A stretch of DNA of 64,000 nucleotides from CAVONV01 sp963697355 (GCA_963697355.1 CAVONV010000032.1:186001-250000), one strand, 5' to 3'. Counted from the first letter of the stretch, positions 52,598 through 61,476 are shown. Notes: generated from the letters alone by a model not told the origin. Program-made: numbers and translations.

Positions 52598-53557
52598 TCA
52601 GGGTGCAGGCTCCAGTCGTTCGACATTGTGAATCCGGCTCACATCGATGCTGATAGGTCCCTGGTCCGGTGCATAGTTGAATATGTCCTCGAATCTGGCG
52701 TTCCAAATGATCTCGTCTGGCTTGTAGGAAGAACGGGCGTGAACGGTTTGCGAGAATGTCTCGTCCACACCCGTGAGCAGCACAAGAACTTCCACAGCCG
52801 CCGCCACACAGTCCTCTTGGGTCATCTCCCAAAGGGGACTTGATTCATCGATAGGGTGAACGATGGTCCAGCTCAATGTGAAGAAACTCACTTTTTCGCG
52901 TTCCAATTCGAGCGGATAGAAACGTCGCACCATTCGGCCACGGGACTCCTCCATTTGGGAGAGCATCACTTTCGCTTCCAAATCGACGATTTCGTTCTTG
53001 CGTTTATTGGCAATACGAAACTCGAAAGCTTTCCCATCCCGGTAGGGAGCAATGATGGCATTGTGGCTGAACACCACATCGGCAGTCGGTCTCGAGAACC
53101 TTGCAAAGACGAGCCCAGTCGCCAAGGCCAGACCCAGTAGGCCCGTCATCGACTCCAAGGTCATGACGGCATTGGCCTGCAAGTTGCCCGGGACGATGTG
53201 ACCGTAGCCCACCGTGGAGAGCGTATGTACGCTAAAGAAGAAAGCTTGCGCGAACTGCTCCGCCAAGGAAGACCCAGCAGGTCCCTGCAATGCTCCTACA
53301 CCACACAATGTGTAGCCCAGAGCAAACGACGCATTGGTCGCGAGGTACACCATACCCAAAAGCAGGATGAATGCTGGCCAAGACATGGTTAACAAGGTGT
53401 TGTAGAGACTCAAGGAGCCTATCAAGCCGAGACCTCGACGCTCGGTGTTGAAACTCCCGTCCTGGTTCAAAAGGCGGTGGGTACTCATGTCGGCGACGCG
53501 GGTTCCGAAGCCTAGGTCTCGATCGGGCGAATTCATCTCGACGGGATTCTCGTTCAT
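52598..53557 (-). CDS. Inward-rectifier potassium channel (KirBac-type)
   Basis: 319 residues; GGAGGAG upstream of ATG 53557. Two membrane helices flank a pore: M1 (about 55-80, LTMSWPAFILLLGMVYLATN), pore helix and selectivity filter TVGYG (115-119) in FFFSVHTLSTVGYGHIVPGN, M2 (about 128-152, MTLESMTGLLGLALATGLVFARFSRP). The cytoplasmic beta-sandwich shows ANKRKNEIVDLEAKVMLS and FFTLSWTIVHPIDESSPLW, hallmark Kir segments. It conducts K+ through the inner membrane. Confidence 0.95.
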   Translation of the reverse strand: MNENPVEMNSPDRDLGFGTRVADMSTHRLLNQDGSFNTERRGLGLIGSLSLYNTLLTMSWPAFILLLGMVYLATNASFALGYTLCGVGALQGPAGSSLAEQFAQAFFFSVHTLSTVGYGHIVPGNLQANAVMTLESMTGLLGLALATGLVFARFSRPTADVVFSHNAIIAPYRDGKAFEFRIANKRKNEIVDLEAKVMLSQMEESRGRMVRRFYPLELEREKVSFFTLSWTIVHPIDESSPLWEMTQEDCVAAAVEVLVLLTGVDETFSQTVHARSSYKPDEIIWNARFEDIFNYAPDQGPISIDVSRIHNVERLEPAP

Positions 53558-53932
53558 TCTCTGTTACTCCTCCTCGATCCAATGGGCGAAAGACTCAACG
53601 CCAAGGCACATAGAGCTAACTCTAATCCGAGTCCATCAAACCTACGTAAATATCTGTGGAAAAGGGGACTGGTCCCTTTTTGCCCGGGGAGACGTGCCGC
53701 AAAAAGGGACCTATATGAAGATTCATCATCTTCGTGGTTTCGGATTAACTTTCGGATGGATTGATTGTCCCCTGCCCGAAGCGTCTACGCGGGTTTATGG
53801 TCGTCGAGCCGGGAAATCGGGCTCAGGAGAAACCTCTTCGCTTGGTCGATAACAGAATCGGTTTGTCGCTTCTTCTTCGACATCTTCATTGGTTTCGGAT
53901 GAATCCCTGAGTCATCGAATACTGTCCCCTTC
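53558..53932. other. Repeat-bearing intergenic region
   Basis: 375 bases without a gene I can support. A 34-codon minus-strand reading frame at about 53793-53897 starts MKMSKKKRQTDSV but has no ribosome binding site or relatives I know. The stretch carries the inverted repeat at 53671-53711 and another GTCCCC piece near 53930. Confidence 0.35.
53671..53711. repeat. REP-like inverted repeat
   Basis: GGTCCCTTTTTGC (53671-53683) and its exact complement GCAAAAAGGGACC (53699-53711) around 15 bases. The left side is preceded by AAAAGGGGACT, giving nested pairs. The composition resembles RAYT-associated REP elements, but no RAYT transposase gene lies here. It could also act as a bidirectional terminator. 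Confidence 0.5.
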
Positions 53933-54925
53933 CTACAAGCAATTCGTCGGATTAGGGTGAGTTACGAAGTCTGCCTCGGTTCCTTCCAGTTCCTCCGGAG
54001 GGCGTGTTTTCCAACGCCGGTGCATCCAGAGCCAGTACTGCGGATTGCGGCGAATTTGCTCCTCGAGAACTCTTGCGCAGTGCTGTGTCATCTGAAACAC
54101 GGCTTGCTGGCGATCGACACCGGAGAAGTCATCCGGGTCCAAGGGCTTTTCATAAAAGCAACAGTATCGGCCATCGTCCAGGGGATGGGAGAAAATGGGG
54201 ACGAGAACCGCCCCGGTCTTGAGACCTATCAAGCTTGCCACGGGTGTTGTCGATGCCTTCATACCGAAGAACTCGACAAAAACCGCGTCCTCTTGTGACA
54301 CGTCTTGGTCGATCACCAAACCCACCGTCTCCTTACTCTTGAGCAAGCGCATTACGCGGGTCACCGCCTGCTGCTTATACAGGACTCCGTTGCCGGAAGT
54401 GCTTCGGATTCGCTCGAGCCACCGATTGAAGTAAGGATTGTCCAGGGCGCGCCCCACGACCGAGCAAGGTCCGAAACGATACCCGTGCGATATGGCGGCG
54501 ATTTCCCAATTGCCGTAGTGTGACCCGACCAGGATGACGCCCTGTCCTTTGGCTTGAGCCTTCTCGACGTGCTCTCTCCCAACGACCTCGACTCCGCTCT
54601 CGAATCTCTTACGCGAAGGTTTCCCCCAGGTGATGAGCTCGAACAACATGGTCCCGAAATACTCGAATGTGGCGCGAGCAATCTCGACCTTCTCTTGCTC
54701 TGTCCTCGAGTCGCCGAAGGCCAAGTCGAGGTTGTTGAGAGTAACCATTCGATGGCGGCGATCCAGCCTGTACCCTACTCGGCCCAAAAGCGCCCCGAGG
54801 TTGCGCCTAACGCCCCTGGGAAAGAGCCGCAAGGTGAAGCCCAGAGCCAAAACGAACAGGTATTCCACAATATGTTGGAAACGAGCTCGCAGGGTGCCGT
54901 CGTCCTTCATAATAGGGACAGGCAT
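53933..54925 (-). CDS. LpxL/HtrB-type lipid A acyltransferase
   Basis: About 330 residues from ATG 54925; the frame stays open to GTG 55081, and neither start has a good ribosome binding site. LPLAT family motifs: N-terminal amphipathic and membrane helix (IVEYLFVLALGFTLRLFP), NNLDLAFGD, FEYFGTMLFELI, catalytic HYGNWE in VILVGSHYGNWEIAA (H-x4-E), the VGLVIDQDVSQEDAVFVEFFGMKAST segment, and the C-terminal NPQYWLWMHRRWKTRP. These enzymes add secondary acyl chains to Kdo-lipid A in the inner membrane, implying an outer membrane with lipopolysaccharide. Confidence 0.88.
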   Translation of the reverse strand: MPVPIMKDDGTLRARFQHIVEYLFVLALGFTLRLFPRGVRRNLGALLGRVGYRLDRRHRMVTLNNLDLAFGDSRTEQEKVEIARATFEYFGTMLFELITWGKPSRKRFESGVEVVGREHVEKAQAKGQGVILVGSHYGNWEIAAISHGYRFGPCSVVGRALDNPYFNRWLERIRSTSGNGVLYKQQAVTRVMRLLKSKETVGLVIDQDVSQEDAVFVEFFGMKASTTPVASLIGLKTGAVLVPIFSHPLDDGRYCCFYEKPLDPDDFSGVDRQQAVFQMTQHCARVLEEQIRRNPQYWLWMHRRWKTRPPEELEGTEADFVTHPNPTNCL

Positions 54926-55196
54926 TTTAACATTTGGCGGATCGCTCGCGGCAAATGTTAACTCCAAAGTGGGATTATTACTGGGATTAGGGTCAAACCA
55001 CTTCCTCATGGGTGTGGGGTTTTCCCTTCGTTTCAGTGTCGGCGAATCCCCCCTGCTTTCCTCACCACCATAGCGACGCACCCTCCCTTATTATTATGTC
55101 TATAACTTTCACATTAAAAATAGCTGTGTGACCACCATAATTAAAGGGGAGTCGGCACTCATCCGGAAGATCAAGAGTAAATGAGGCGGTGATGTC
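54926..55196. other. Divergent promoter region between LpxL-like and DnaJ-like genes
   Basis: 270 bases. An AT-rich patch (about 55088-55135) probably holds promoters for one or both genes, but I cannot pair hexamers with confidence. Confidence 0.3.
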
Positions 55197-56765
55197 ATGC
55201 AGGGTAATCTAACAAAACAACAACTTCCGAACATCATCCGGTCGATCAACCACGAAGCCGAATCGGGGATTCTCCAGCTTTCTCGCCACAACATCAACAA
55301 ACAAATCTACTTCGGACAAGGCGCTATGGTTTTCGCCAGCTCGGACCACCGTGCCGACCGACTCGGGGAGTTCTTGGTCCGCAATGGTAAGCTGACCCGC
55401 ACACACTTGGACCTAGCCTCTCAGAGACTCTTGAAAACTGGAGGCCGCTTGGGAGAAACCATGGTCTCTATGGGTCTGATGAGCGAGACGGAGATGCTCT
55501 CTAGGGTGGCAGAACAACTGCGGTCAATCATCTATTCGCTCTTCGTATGGGACCGTGGTGAGTACCGTTTCGAGGCCAAGGAAAGGCCAATCACTCCGGA
55601 GCTCGCTATGAGCTTTCCGACATTCTCCACAATTTTGGAGGGTGTCCGCCGTATCGAGGATCCCATCGTGATCCAGCGAGCATTGGGAAGCCTGGACCGC
55701 GTGGTGAATCACAAAAAGAACCCCTCAATGCTGCCTGACGCCGTCGCCCTGAGCCCGGAAGAAAGCTACGTCCTGTCGCGAGTCGACGGTCAGTCTTCTA
55801 TCGCAGAAATCATGGCGATCTCGCCAATTGCCGAGATCAAAACGCTCCGATGCCTGTACGGACTGCTCTCGGTTGGAGTTTTGGAGCTCGGCAACAAAAG
55901 CCGAGAGCTTGCTCCTTCCAAAAAGCTCAACTCCAATAGTCCTCTGCCCCCTCAATCCTTGCCACGCGTTGAAGGCAATACATCAAAATCGACGATCGAT
56001 GGCTCACCCGAAGAGCAGTGGATCCGACAAGATATTATCAACAAATGTTCCGCCTTGAACTCTGGGAACTACTACGACTGGATAGAGGTGCGGCGGACCG
56101 CCTCGACTGACGAGATCAAAAAGGCCTACCGCACCATAATCAAGACCTACCACCCCGATCGGCTCTACTCGAAACAGCTCGAAGACCTCAACGGTCACTT
56201 GGAAGAGATCATCACGAAGGTTACCAACGCCTATGAAGCTCTCGTCGAACCGGTCGCCAGGAAGCGTTACGACAACTCTCTTCGAACGGAAGCGCCCCGT
56301 GGAGAAGACCTAACCCCAAGAGAAGCACCAACTCCGCCGACCCAAGAAGCCAAAAGAGATGACGTTTCCAAAAAGACCGCGAAGCATCACTATCGAGAAG
56401 CCAAGCAGCACTTTGCTGATGGTGACTATCACACCACCGCCGAGCTCATGGATGTCTGCCTTCGGCTCGACCCGACCAATACCTCGTACCACAAGTTGCA
56501 AGCTCAGGCTCTCGCCAAGAATCCGAACTGGACGAAGGATGCGGAGGAACATTTTCAAAAGGTACTCGAGGAGCGCCCCTTCGACGTCGACGTCTTGGTG
56601 GGGCTGGCGGAAATCTATGAGGCAGCCGGTCTCGTCCGTAAGTCGGAGAGGTTGTTCTTTCGAGCGCTCGGCCTGGACCCGGGAAACGAGGAGCTCAAGG
56701 AAAGATTGGCCGCCAAGAAACGCCTGCCAAAATGGAAAGATTGGATGAAGCGGTGGCGCCACTAG
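55197..56765 (+). CDS. DUF4388 - J-domain - TPR fusion protein
   Basis: 522 residues. N-terminal DUF4388/PATAN-like domain (1-60, SGILQLSRHNINKQIYFGQGAMVFASS), and a second helical region to about 230 (EFLVRNGKLTRTHLDLASQ, DGQSSIAEIMAISPI). A J domain follows at about 288-350 with the HPD tripeptide at 319-321 (IIKTYHPDRLY) and the KAYR helix, so it should stimulate a DnaK ATPase. The C-terminal 120 residues hold TPR-like units (YREAKQHFADGDYHTTAELMD, AEEHFQKVLEERPFDVDVLVGLAEIYE). Predicted soluble. Such fusions occur in deltaproteobacteria and acidobacteria, where PATAN-type domains take part in signalling; the specific role is unknown. Confidence 0.85.
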   Translation: MQGNLTKQQLPNIIRSINHEAESGILQLSRHNINKQIYFGQGAMVFASSDHRADRLGEFLVRNGKLTRTHLDLASQRLLKTGGRLGETMVSMGLMSETEMLSRVAEQLRSIIYSLFVWDRGEYRFEAKERPITPELAMSFPTFSTILEGVRRIEDPIVIQRALGSLDRVVNHKKNPSMLPDAVALSPEESYVLSRVDGQSSIAEIMAISPIAEIKTLRCLYGLLSVGVLELGNKSRELAPSKKLNSNSPLPPQSLPRVEGNTSKSTIDGSPEEQWIRQDIINKCSALNSGNYYDWIEVRRTASTDEIKKAYRTIIKTYHPDRLYSKQLEDLNGHLEEIITKVTNAYEALVEPVARKRYDNSLRTEAPRGEDLTPREAPTPPTQEAKRDDVSKKTAKHHYREAKQHFADGDYHTTAELMDVCLRLDPTNTSYHKLQAQALAKNPNWTKDAEEHFQKVLEERPFDVDVLVGLAEIYEAAGLVRKSERLFFRALGLDPGNEELKERLAAKKRLPKWKDWMKRWRH

Positions 56766-56792
56766 CAGGAACCCCTAATCACTTCCCAGTTT

Positions 56793-56990
56793 CTAGCGGT
56801 CCGTCGGTTCTGACGCACCTGGATCTTTTTTCCAGAGCACGCTGACGATCTTCCACTGACCGTCCAGCTTGGCCATCTGCAGGTAATCGCAAAACTTGCT
56901 CGAGGTCACTGTGACACTGGCGAGGTCTTCCCGAACGTCGAGAATCTTGACCTCCACGTTCCATTCACGCTTTCCCGTAACCGAACACCA
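56793..56990 (-). pseudogene. C-terminal fragment of an NTF2-like (lumazine-binding type) protein
   Basis: About 62 codons ending at TAG 56793: REWNVEVKILDVREDLASVTV, FCDYLQMAKLDGQWKIVSVLW. The pattern VEV.ILD...D.ASV.V.S..F.DYL...K..G.WKIV.VLW is that of the small SnoaL/NTF2-like lumazine-binding family (about 125-150 residues). Only the second half is present and no start codon with a ribosome binding site precedes it. It abuts the start of the ligase-acyltransferase gene on the other strand. Confidence 0.6.
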
Positions 56991-57041
56991 TACAATCTGC
57001 TACTATTGCGCCCAAAGGGATCTGAACCCGATCAAAAACCA

Positions 57042-59600
57042 ATGCAAACCCTTCTCGATCTTTTCAGCGAAATCGGGCGACTCGGAGACCGGGAGGCGAT
57101 CCGTTTTCATAACGGCTTTCGAACGTGGAAGCTAACCTACCGTGACCTCCAACAACAAATTGCAAGTACAGCTCGTCACCTCGAAGAATTAGGCCTCTCC
57201 AAAGGCGACCGCCTCATCCTATGGGGAGAGAGCTCTCACAACTGGGTTGTCGTGTTCTGGGCCGCTGTCGTGCGCGGAATCGAGCTCGTCCCCGTGGATT
57301 ACCGCTCCTCCTATCGATTGGTCCAGCGTATTCAGGATGAAGTCGAGGCAAAGTTATTGGTGCACGGTCCCGATCTCGAGGTGGACAAGCTCGATCTTTC
57401 CAAGCTCTCTTTGGACTTGGAGGAGAAGATGGGACCGCCAGAAGAGCTCGAGCTCATGCAGGTAGCGCCCGACGATGTGGTCGAAATCGTCTATACATCA
57501 GGAACCACTGGTGAGCCGAAAGGAGTCGTCCATCGCCATCGCAACATTTGCTCCAACTTGAGAATGTTTCAGCGGGAGATCAACAAATACAAAAGGCTCG
57601 CACGACCCTTCCAGCCCATCCGCATTCTCGATCTGCTCCCCCTGAGCCATTTGTATGGACAGTCTCTCGGGATCACCATTCCCATCCTTCTCGAAGCTTC
57701 TGTAGTTTTCACCACGGAGCTACACCCCGTTCGCACGATCGAAACGATCCGACGCGAACGAGTTTCTGTTCTAGTCGCTGTACCGAAGATCCTCTCAAAC
57801 CTCCGCCAGAATATCGAGCGACGTTTCGAGCTCTCGAGAAAAAAACCGAAGGAAGGATGGCTCGGAGCGGCTGGGCGCTGGTGGAGGCACCGCAAGATAC
57901 ACTCCAGTTTCGGTTGGAAGTTCTGGGCTCTCTTGGTAGGTGGTGCGCGTTTTCCCCCGGAAGAAGAGGAGTTCTGGTGGCGGCTGGGCTTCGTCCTCAT
58001 TCAGGGCTATGGACTAACGGAAGCGAGCCCCGTTGTGACGACGAACCATCCCCTGAAGACAAAGCGGGGCTCCATTGGCCACGTCGTCGATGGGCAGGAT
58101 GTCAAGATCGCGCCCGACGGTGAGATTTTGGTTCGAGGAGAGAGTGTCGTTACGGAGTACTTCCGAGCCGCAAAGGACTCCGATACCCGATTCAGGGAAG
58201 GCTGGCTTCACACCGGTGATATCGGCGAGTTGGACGCGGAAGGCCGGATGTACTATCGAGGCCGCAAAAAGGACGTCATCGTGACGGCGGACGGGCTCAA
58301 CGTTTTCCCCCAAGACGTCGAAGCCGCATTGAACCGACACCCGGAGGTCAAGGAAAGTGTTGTCCTGGGGATTCCATCGAAAGGTGAAGAGCTCGTCCAC
58401 GCCGTCATTCTCCCCGCCAATCCAATGAGGGATGTCCAGGACATCGTTCGTCAGGTCAACCAGGAGCTCGAGCCCCATCAACTTATCCGCAAGGTGTCTA
58501 TTTGGCCCGGGGAGGATTTTCCGCGGACCGCCTCGACCTTCAAGATCAAACGCGGTGAGGTTCGTACCACGGTTATTGGAGAGCGCCATGAACTGCGACG
58601 GGCTCACCATTCGAGCCGAGGATACATAACGACAATTGCCCAAATGGTGGGAAGGCCCGAATCAGACATTGATCCCAACCTTCGACTGTCCGAGGATCTG
58701 GGGTTGTCTTCTTTGGACCGAGTGGAGCTCATCTCGCAGCTCGAGATCGACTATGATCTCGAGATCGACGAAGGCAGTTTCGCATCCACCACTGTGGGAG
58801 AAATAGGATCTTTCGTTCAGCGCGAGCTCGCGCCGGCCGCCAAGCCGACGAGCCATTCGCCCATCCAGATGCCTCGTTGGCCACGAGTATTCCCCATCCC
58901 TCTGATCCGGCATGGCGTACTCGGACTCGGAGTGAAGTTTCTATGGCACCGCTATATCGACTTTACCGTGGCAGGTCTTTCGAATCTGAGCGACATCGAC
59001 CCACCTATCATCTTCGCGGCCAATCATGCCTCTCATCTGGACACGATTGCCATTCTCATGGGTCTGCCTTTCCGTTGGCGACGTCTCGTCGCCCCCGCCA
59101 TGCAGCTGGAGCACTTTCGTGCCTACTTCGAGCCCAAGGGACATCGATTGAAAGAACGCACCTGGCAGGCTGTTCAGTACGTTCTGGCCTGCGGCTTGGT
59201 GGGCGCCTATCCCCTTCCCCATCAAATGGCGGGCGTAAGACAGGCACTCGAGTTTACGGGTGAGCTCGTCGAGAAAGGCTATTGCCCCCTGGTCTACCCG
59301 GAGGGTGAGCGAACCCCGGACGGCACCATGCACGCCTTCAAACCCGGCATTGCCTTGATGGCCCAGCAGTTGAAAGTCCCCGTCGTGCCCATCCATCTGG
59401 AAGGAATGTCCCGGATCTACTCCATCCACCATGACTGGCCGGAAACGGGATCGGCACTCATGAGACTGGGCGCACCTATGCATTTTGTGGAAGGACAGGC
59501 ACACGATGAGATAGTTCAAGAGATCGAAATGGCAGTCGCCAGCCTCGGATCTCAGGAGCTCGACAATGGCCGCGCGAATTCACCGCGCGAAGGCCTATAG
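57042..59600 (+). CDS. Trifunctional AMP-ligase - ACP - acyltransferase (Aas-like)
   Basis: About 852 residues from ATG 57042. Domain 1 (1-520): adenylate-forming ligase with P-loop YTSGTTGEPKG (151-161), LPLSHLYGQ, GYGLTEASPVV, and GWLHTGDIGELD with YRGRKKDVIVTADGLNVFP. Domain 2 (about 535-605): acyl-carrier protein with the phosphopantetheine serine in EDLGLSSLDRVELI. Domain 3 (about 630-840): PlsC-type acyltransferase with NHASHLDTIA (H-x4-D) and VYPEGERTPDG. So it likely activates a fatty acid, loads it on its own ACP and transfers it to a lysophospholipid. E. coli Aas has the reverse order and no ACP. Substrates are inferred. Confidence 0.88.
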   Translation: MQTLLDLFSEIGRLGDREAIRFHNGFRTWKLTYRDLQQQIASTARHLEELGLSKGDRLILWGESSHNWVVVFWAAVVRGIELVPVDYRSSYRLVQRIQDEVEAKLLVHGPDLEVDKLDLSKLSLDLEEKMGPPEELELMQVAPDDVVEIVYTSGTTGEPKGVVHRHRNICSNLRMFQREINKYKRLARPFQPIRILDLLPLSHLYGQSLGITIPILLEASVVFTTELHPVRTIETIRRERVSVLVAVPKILSNLRQNIERRFELSRKKPKEGWLGAAGRWWRHRKIHSSFGWKFWALLVGGARFPPEEEEFWWRLGFVLIQGYGLTEASPVVTTNHPLKTKRGSIGHVVDGQDVKIAPDGEILVRGESVVTEYFRAAKDSDTRFREGWLHTGDIGELDAEGRMYYRGRKKDVIVTADGLNVFPQDVEAALNRHPEVKESVVLGIPSKGEELVHAVILPANPMRDVQDIVRQVNQELEPHQLIRKVSIWPGEDFPRTASTFKIKRGEVRTTVIGERHELRRAHHSSRGYITTIAQMVGRPESDIDPNLRLSEDLGLSSLDRVELISQLEIDYDLEIDEGSFASTTVGEIGSFVQRELAPAAKPTSHSPIQMPRWPRVFPIPLIRHGVLGLGVKFLWHRYIDFTVAGLSNLSDIDPPIIFAANHASHLDTIAILMGLPFRWRRLVAPAMQLEHFRAYFEPKGHRLKERTWQAVQYVLACGLVGAYPLPHQMAGVRQALEFTGELVEKGYCPLVYPEGERTPDGTMHAFKPGIALMAQQLKVPVVPIHLEGMSRIYSIHHDWPETGSALMRLGAPMHFVEGQAHDEIVQEIEMAVASLGSQELDNGRANSPREGL

Positions 59601-59749
59601 AATCTGGCGCCGGAGGTACTGACCATGGGAAGTGGACAGCGTAACGGGGATGTATATTGGGTCGATGCAAAAGTCATCGATCAACTAGGTCCTATAGCGG
59701 ATTGAACCCGCTTTCAGAATGGCAGTGGCACGCGGTGAAATTTGAAGAG
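59601..59749 (+). other. Spacer between the ligase gene and the esterase
   Basis: 150 bases. A reading frame is open from about 59657 into the esterase but has no leader features. Short AGCGG...CCGCT arms near 59695-59712 could form a weak hairpin. Confidence 0.25.
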
Positions 59750-60703
59750 ATGAAATCGAAGGCCTTTCTCATCTTGTTGATAGCAATCAGCTCTGGCTGC
59801 AGAACAAGCGAGCCAATCGACACCTCCGCACCTCCGGGAGCGTCTCGGGGTCAGAGTCCACGGGCACTCGAACGGGAGGTTTCCCGGTCAGGAACTGGAA
59901 GTTTCCAGCGTAGCGCCGGCATTTCAAGTGGATCGACCTCACAGGTGAGAATCCGTGATACTGAACTGCACTATATAGAATCCAAAACAATAGGGGAGAA
60001 GCTCGAAATCGATGTATCTCTACCAAGGGACTACAACAATGAAAAGAAAAACTACCCGGTCGTCTATATCACAGACGCTGAGTACAACTTCGGGGCTGTC
60101 AGCTATATCACGCGCAGGTTGATAAAGAACGGCGATATTCCAAAAGTCATCCTTGTCGGCGTAGCTTACAACGTCGAATACGATGTTTTTTACCACAGAC
60201 GAGCCAGGGACCTGACTCCTGTTGAGGTCAAGGATGACAGATTCCCAGAGAGCGGACAGGCCGACCGCTTCATAGAGTTCCTTGAAAAGGAGCTATTTCC
60301 CTTTATCGATTCAACATACAGAACAAACACCTCGGACAGAGCCCTGTACGGCCACTCCTTCGGTGGCCTTTTTGGCTTTTACACCCTATTCAGTCATCCC
60401 GGGCTTTTTCAGAGAATCATTTCTTTGAGTCCATCGATTTGGTATGCGGATCGATATATTCAACATCTAGAGAAAAGCACTTTCTCGGAAGGCATGAAAT
60501 TGCCGGCCGTGGTTTATACCGCTGTTGGTGAAAAGGAGCCCGACTACTTCGTCAAGGATTGGAAAGACCTTGTTCAACAGATCAAAGCCAGAGACTATCT
60601 CGATTTATTCCTGGAGGTGGACCTTCTCGAAGGGGAGAATCACAGATCCATATTTGGAGCGGCATTTACAAAAGGCATGCGTTCTATTTTTTCACATCCC
60701 TAG
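59750..60703 (+). CDS. Lipoprotein esterase of the alpha/beta-hydrolase (enterochelin-esterase-like) family
   Basis: 317 residues from ATG 59750; a lipoprotein signal (FLILLIAISSGC) begins there, with the cysteine as lipidation site. After a Ser/Gly-rich linker the hydrolase domain starts (KLEIDVSLPRDYNNEKKNYPVVYITDAEYNFGA). The nucleophile is in YGHSFGGLFGFYTLF, the region FFQRIISLSPSIWYAD-like follows, and a late ENHRSIFGAAF histidine fits the triad. This is COG2819/esterase D-type. Base composition is visibly more A-rich than in the neighbours (many AAA, ATT and TAT codons), so acquisition by transfer is possible. Its stop overlaps the end of queF on the other strand by four bases. Confidence 0.78.
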   Translation: MKSKAFLILLIAISSGCRTSEPIDTSAPPGASRGQSPRALEREVSRSGTGSFQRSAGISSGSTSQVRIRDTELHYIESKTIGEKLEIDVSLPRDYNNEKKNYPVVYITDAEYNFGAVSYITRRLIKNGDIPKVILVGVAYNVEYDVFYHRRARDLTPVEVKDDRFPESGQADRFIEFLEKELFPFIDSTYRTNTSDRALYGHSFGGLFGFYTLFSHPGLFQRIISLSPSIWYADRYIQHLEKSTFSEGMKLPAVVYTAVGEKEPDYFVKDWKDLVQQIKARDYLDLFLEVDLLEGENHRSIFGAAFTKGMRSIFSHP

Positions 60704-61086
60704 AGACTTCCTTCGATGCAAGTCGTATCGAATCCACCCCGGGTGTTATAAATCGTCGTCACCCGCAGTCGTTCGGTTTCCAACAGTTCCTTCAAATCTC
60801 CGTAGATTCTTTGGGTCACGGCTTCTTGGAAGATCCCCACGTTCCGAAAGCTCACGAAGTAGTACTTCAAGCTCTTGAGCTCGACGCATTTGCCGCCCTC
60901 GGGATAGTACTCCACCCTAACGCGGGCGAGATCCGGCAAGCCGCTGAAAGGGCATACGCAACTGAATTCCGCCGTCTCAGTCATGATGTATTGCTCGCGA
61001 CTACCGAAATCGAACGTTTCCAAAAAATCGGGTCGGATGTGCGTCTCGTCCTGAAAATCGAATTGCTTCCCTTCAGCTTCTGGCAT
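60700..61086 (-). CDS. queF: NADPH-dependent 7-cyano-7-deazaguanine reductase QueF
   Basis: 128 residues, the short unimodular form. The active cysteine is in EFSCVCPFSGLPD, the QueF motif with E-(S/L)K-S-x-K-x-Y follows (CVELKSLKYYFVSFRN), and the tail has RVTTIYNTRGGFDT. It reduces preQ0 to preQ1 in queuosine synthesis. The upstream gene on the same strand is queC, 52 bases away, which normally makes preQ0 but is broken here. Confidence 0.93.
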   Translation of the reverse strand: MPEAEGKQFDFQDETHIRPDFLETFDFGSREQYIMTETAEFSCVCPFSGLPDLARVRVEYYPEGGKCVELKSLKYYFVSFRNVGIFQEAVTQRIYGDLKELLETERLRVTTIYNTRGGFDTTCIEGSL

Positions 61087-61138
61087 GATCGTATTCTCTT
61101 GTAACTTTGAAGAACTCGTTAGATCTCGCGTTCAATGC

Positions 61139-61476
61139 TCATCTAACCCCCGGATACTCGAGAGGATCTTCGAGCCCCGTCTCACGAAAGGCATTTCGTC
61201 GCAGGAGGCAAGAATCGCATCTTCCGCATGGTCGATATGACTCACCGGGATCATAGCAGGAATGAGTGTTGGAGTAGTCGACATCGAGACCCATGAGGCG
61301 GTGTTCAACCGCTGCCATTTCTTTAGCGACACGCTTGGCCGCTCCAGCTCGCAGGCGTGGCGTTGACCGTAGCGGAAGCTCAAGGCATACGGCAAATAGT
61401 CCAGCTTCTGAGCGATCGCCAACGTCGTCGAGGAATCCAACCCGCCACTCAGCAATACAACGGCTTTTTTACGCAT
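61139..61476 (-). pseudogene. queC: queC with frameshift and a central deletion
   Basis: ATG 61476 opens the QueC N-terminus: KKAVVLLSGGLDSSTTLAIA (PP-loop), FRYGQRHACELE. At the following GAGCGG one G seems lost; the next frame continues AKRVAKEMAAVEHRLMGLD. It then jumps directly to VDYSNTHSCYDPG, RPCGRCDSCLLRRNAFRETG, ending at TGA 61139. These are the C-terminal zinc cysteines. About 115 codons in the middle are missing. QueC is normally about 225 residues; some 110 remain. The enzyme is almost certainly inactive, so preQ0 must come from elsewhere or a second queC copy. Confidence 0.88.
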
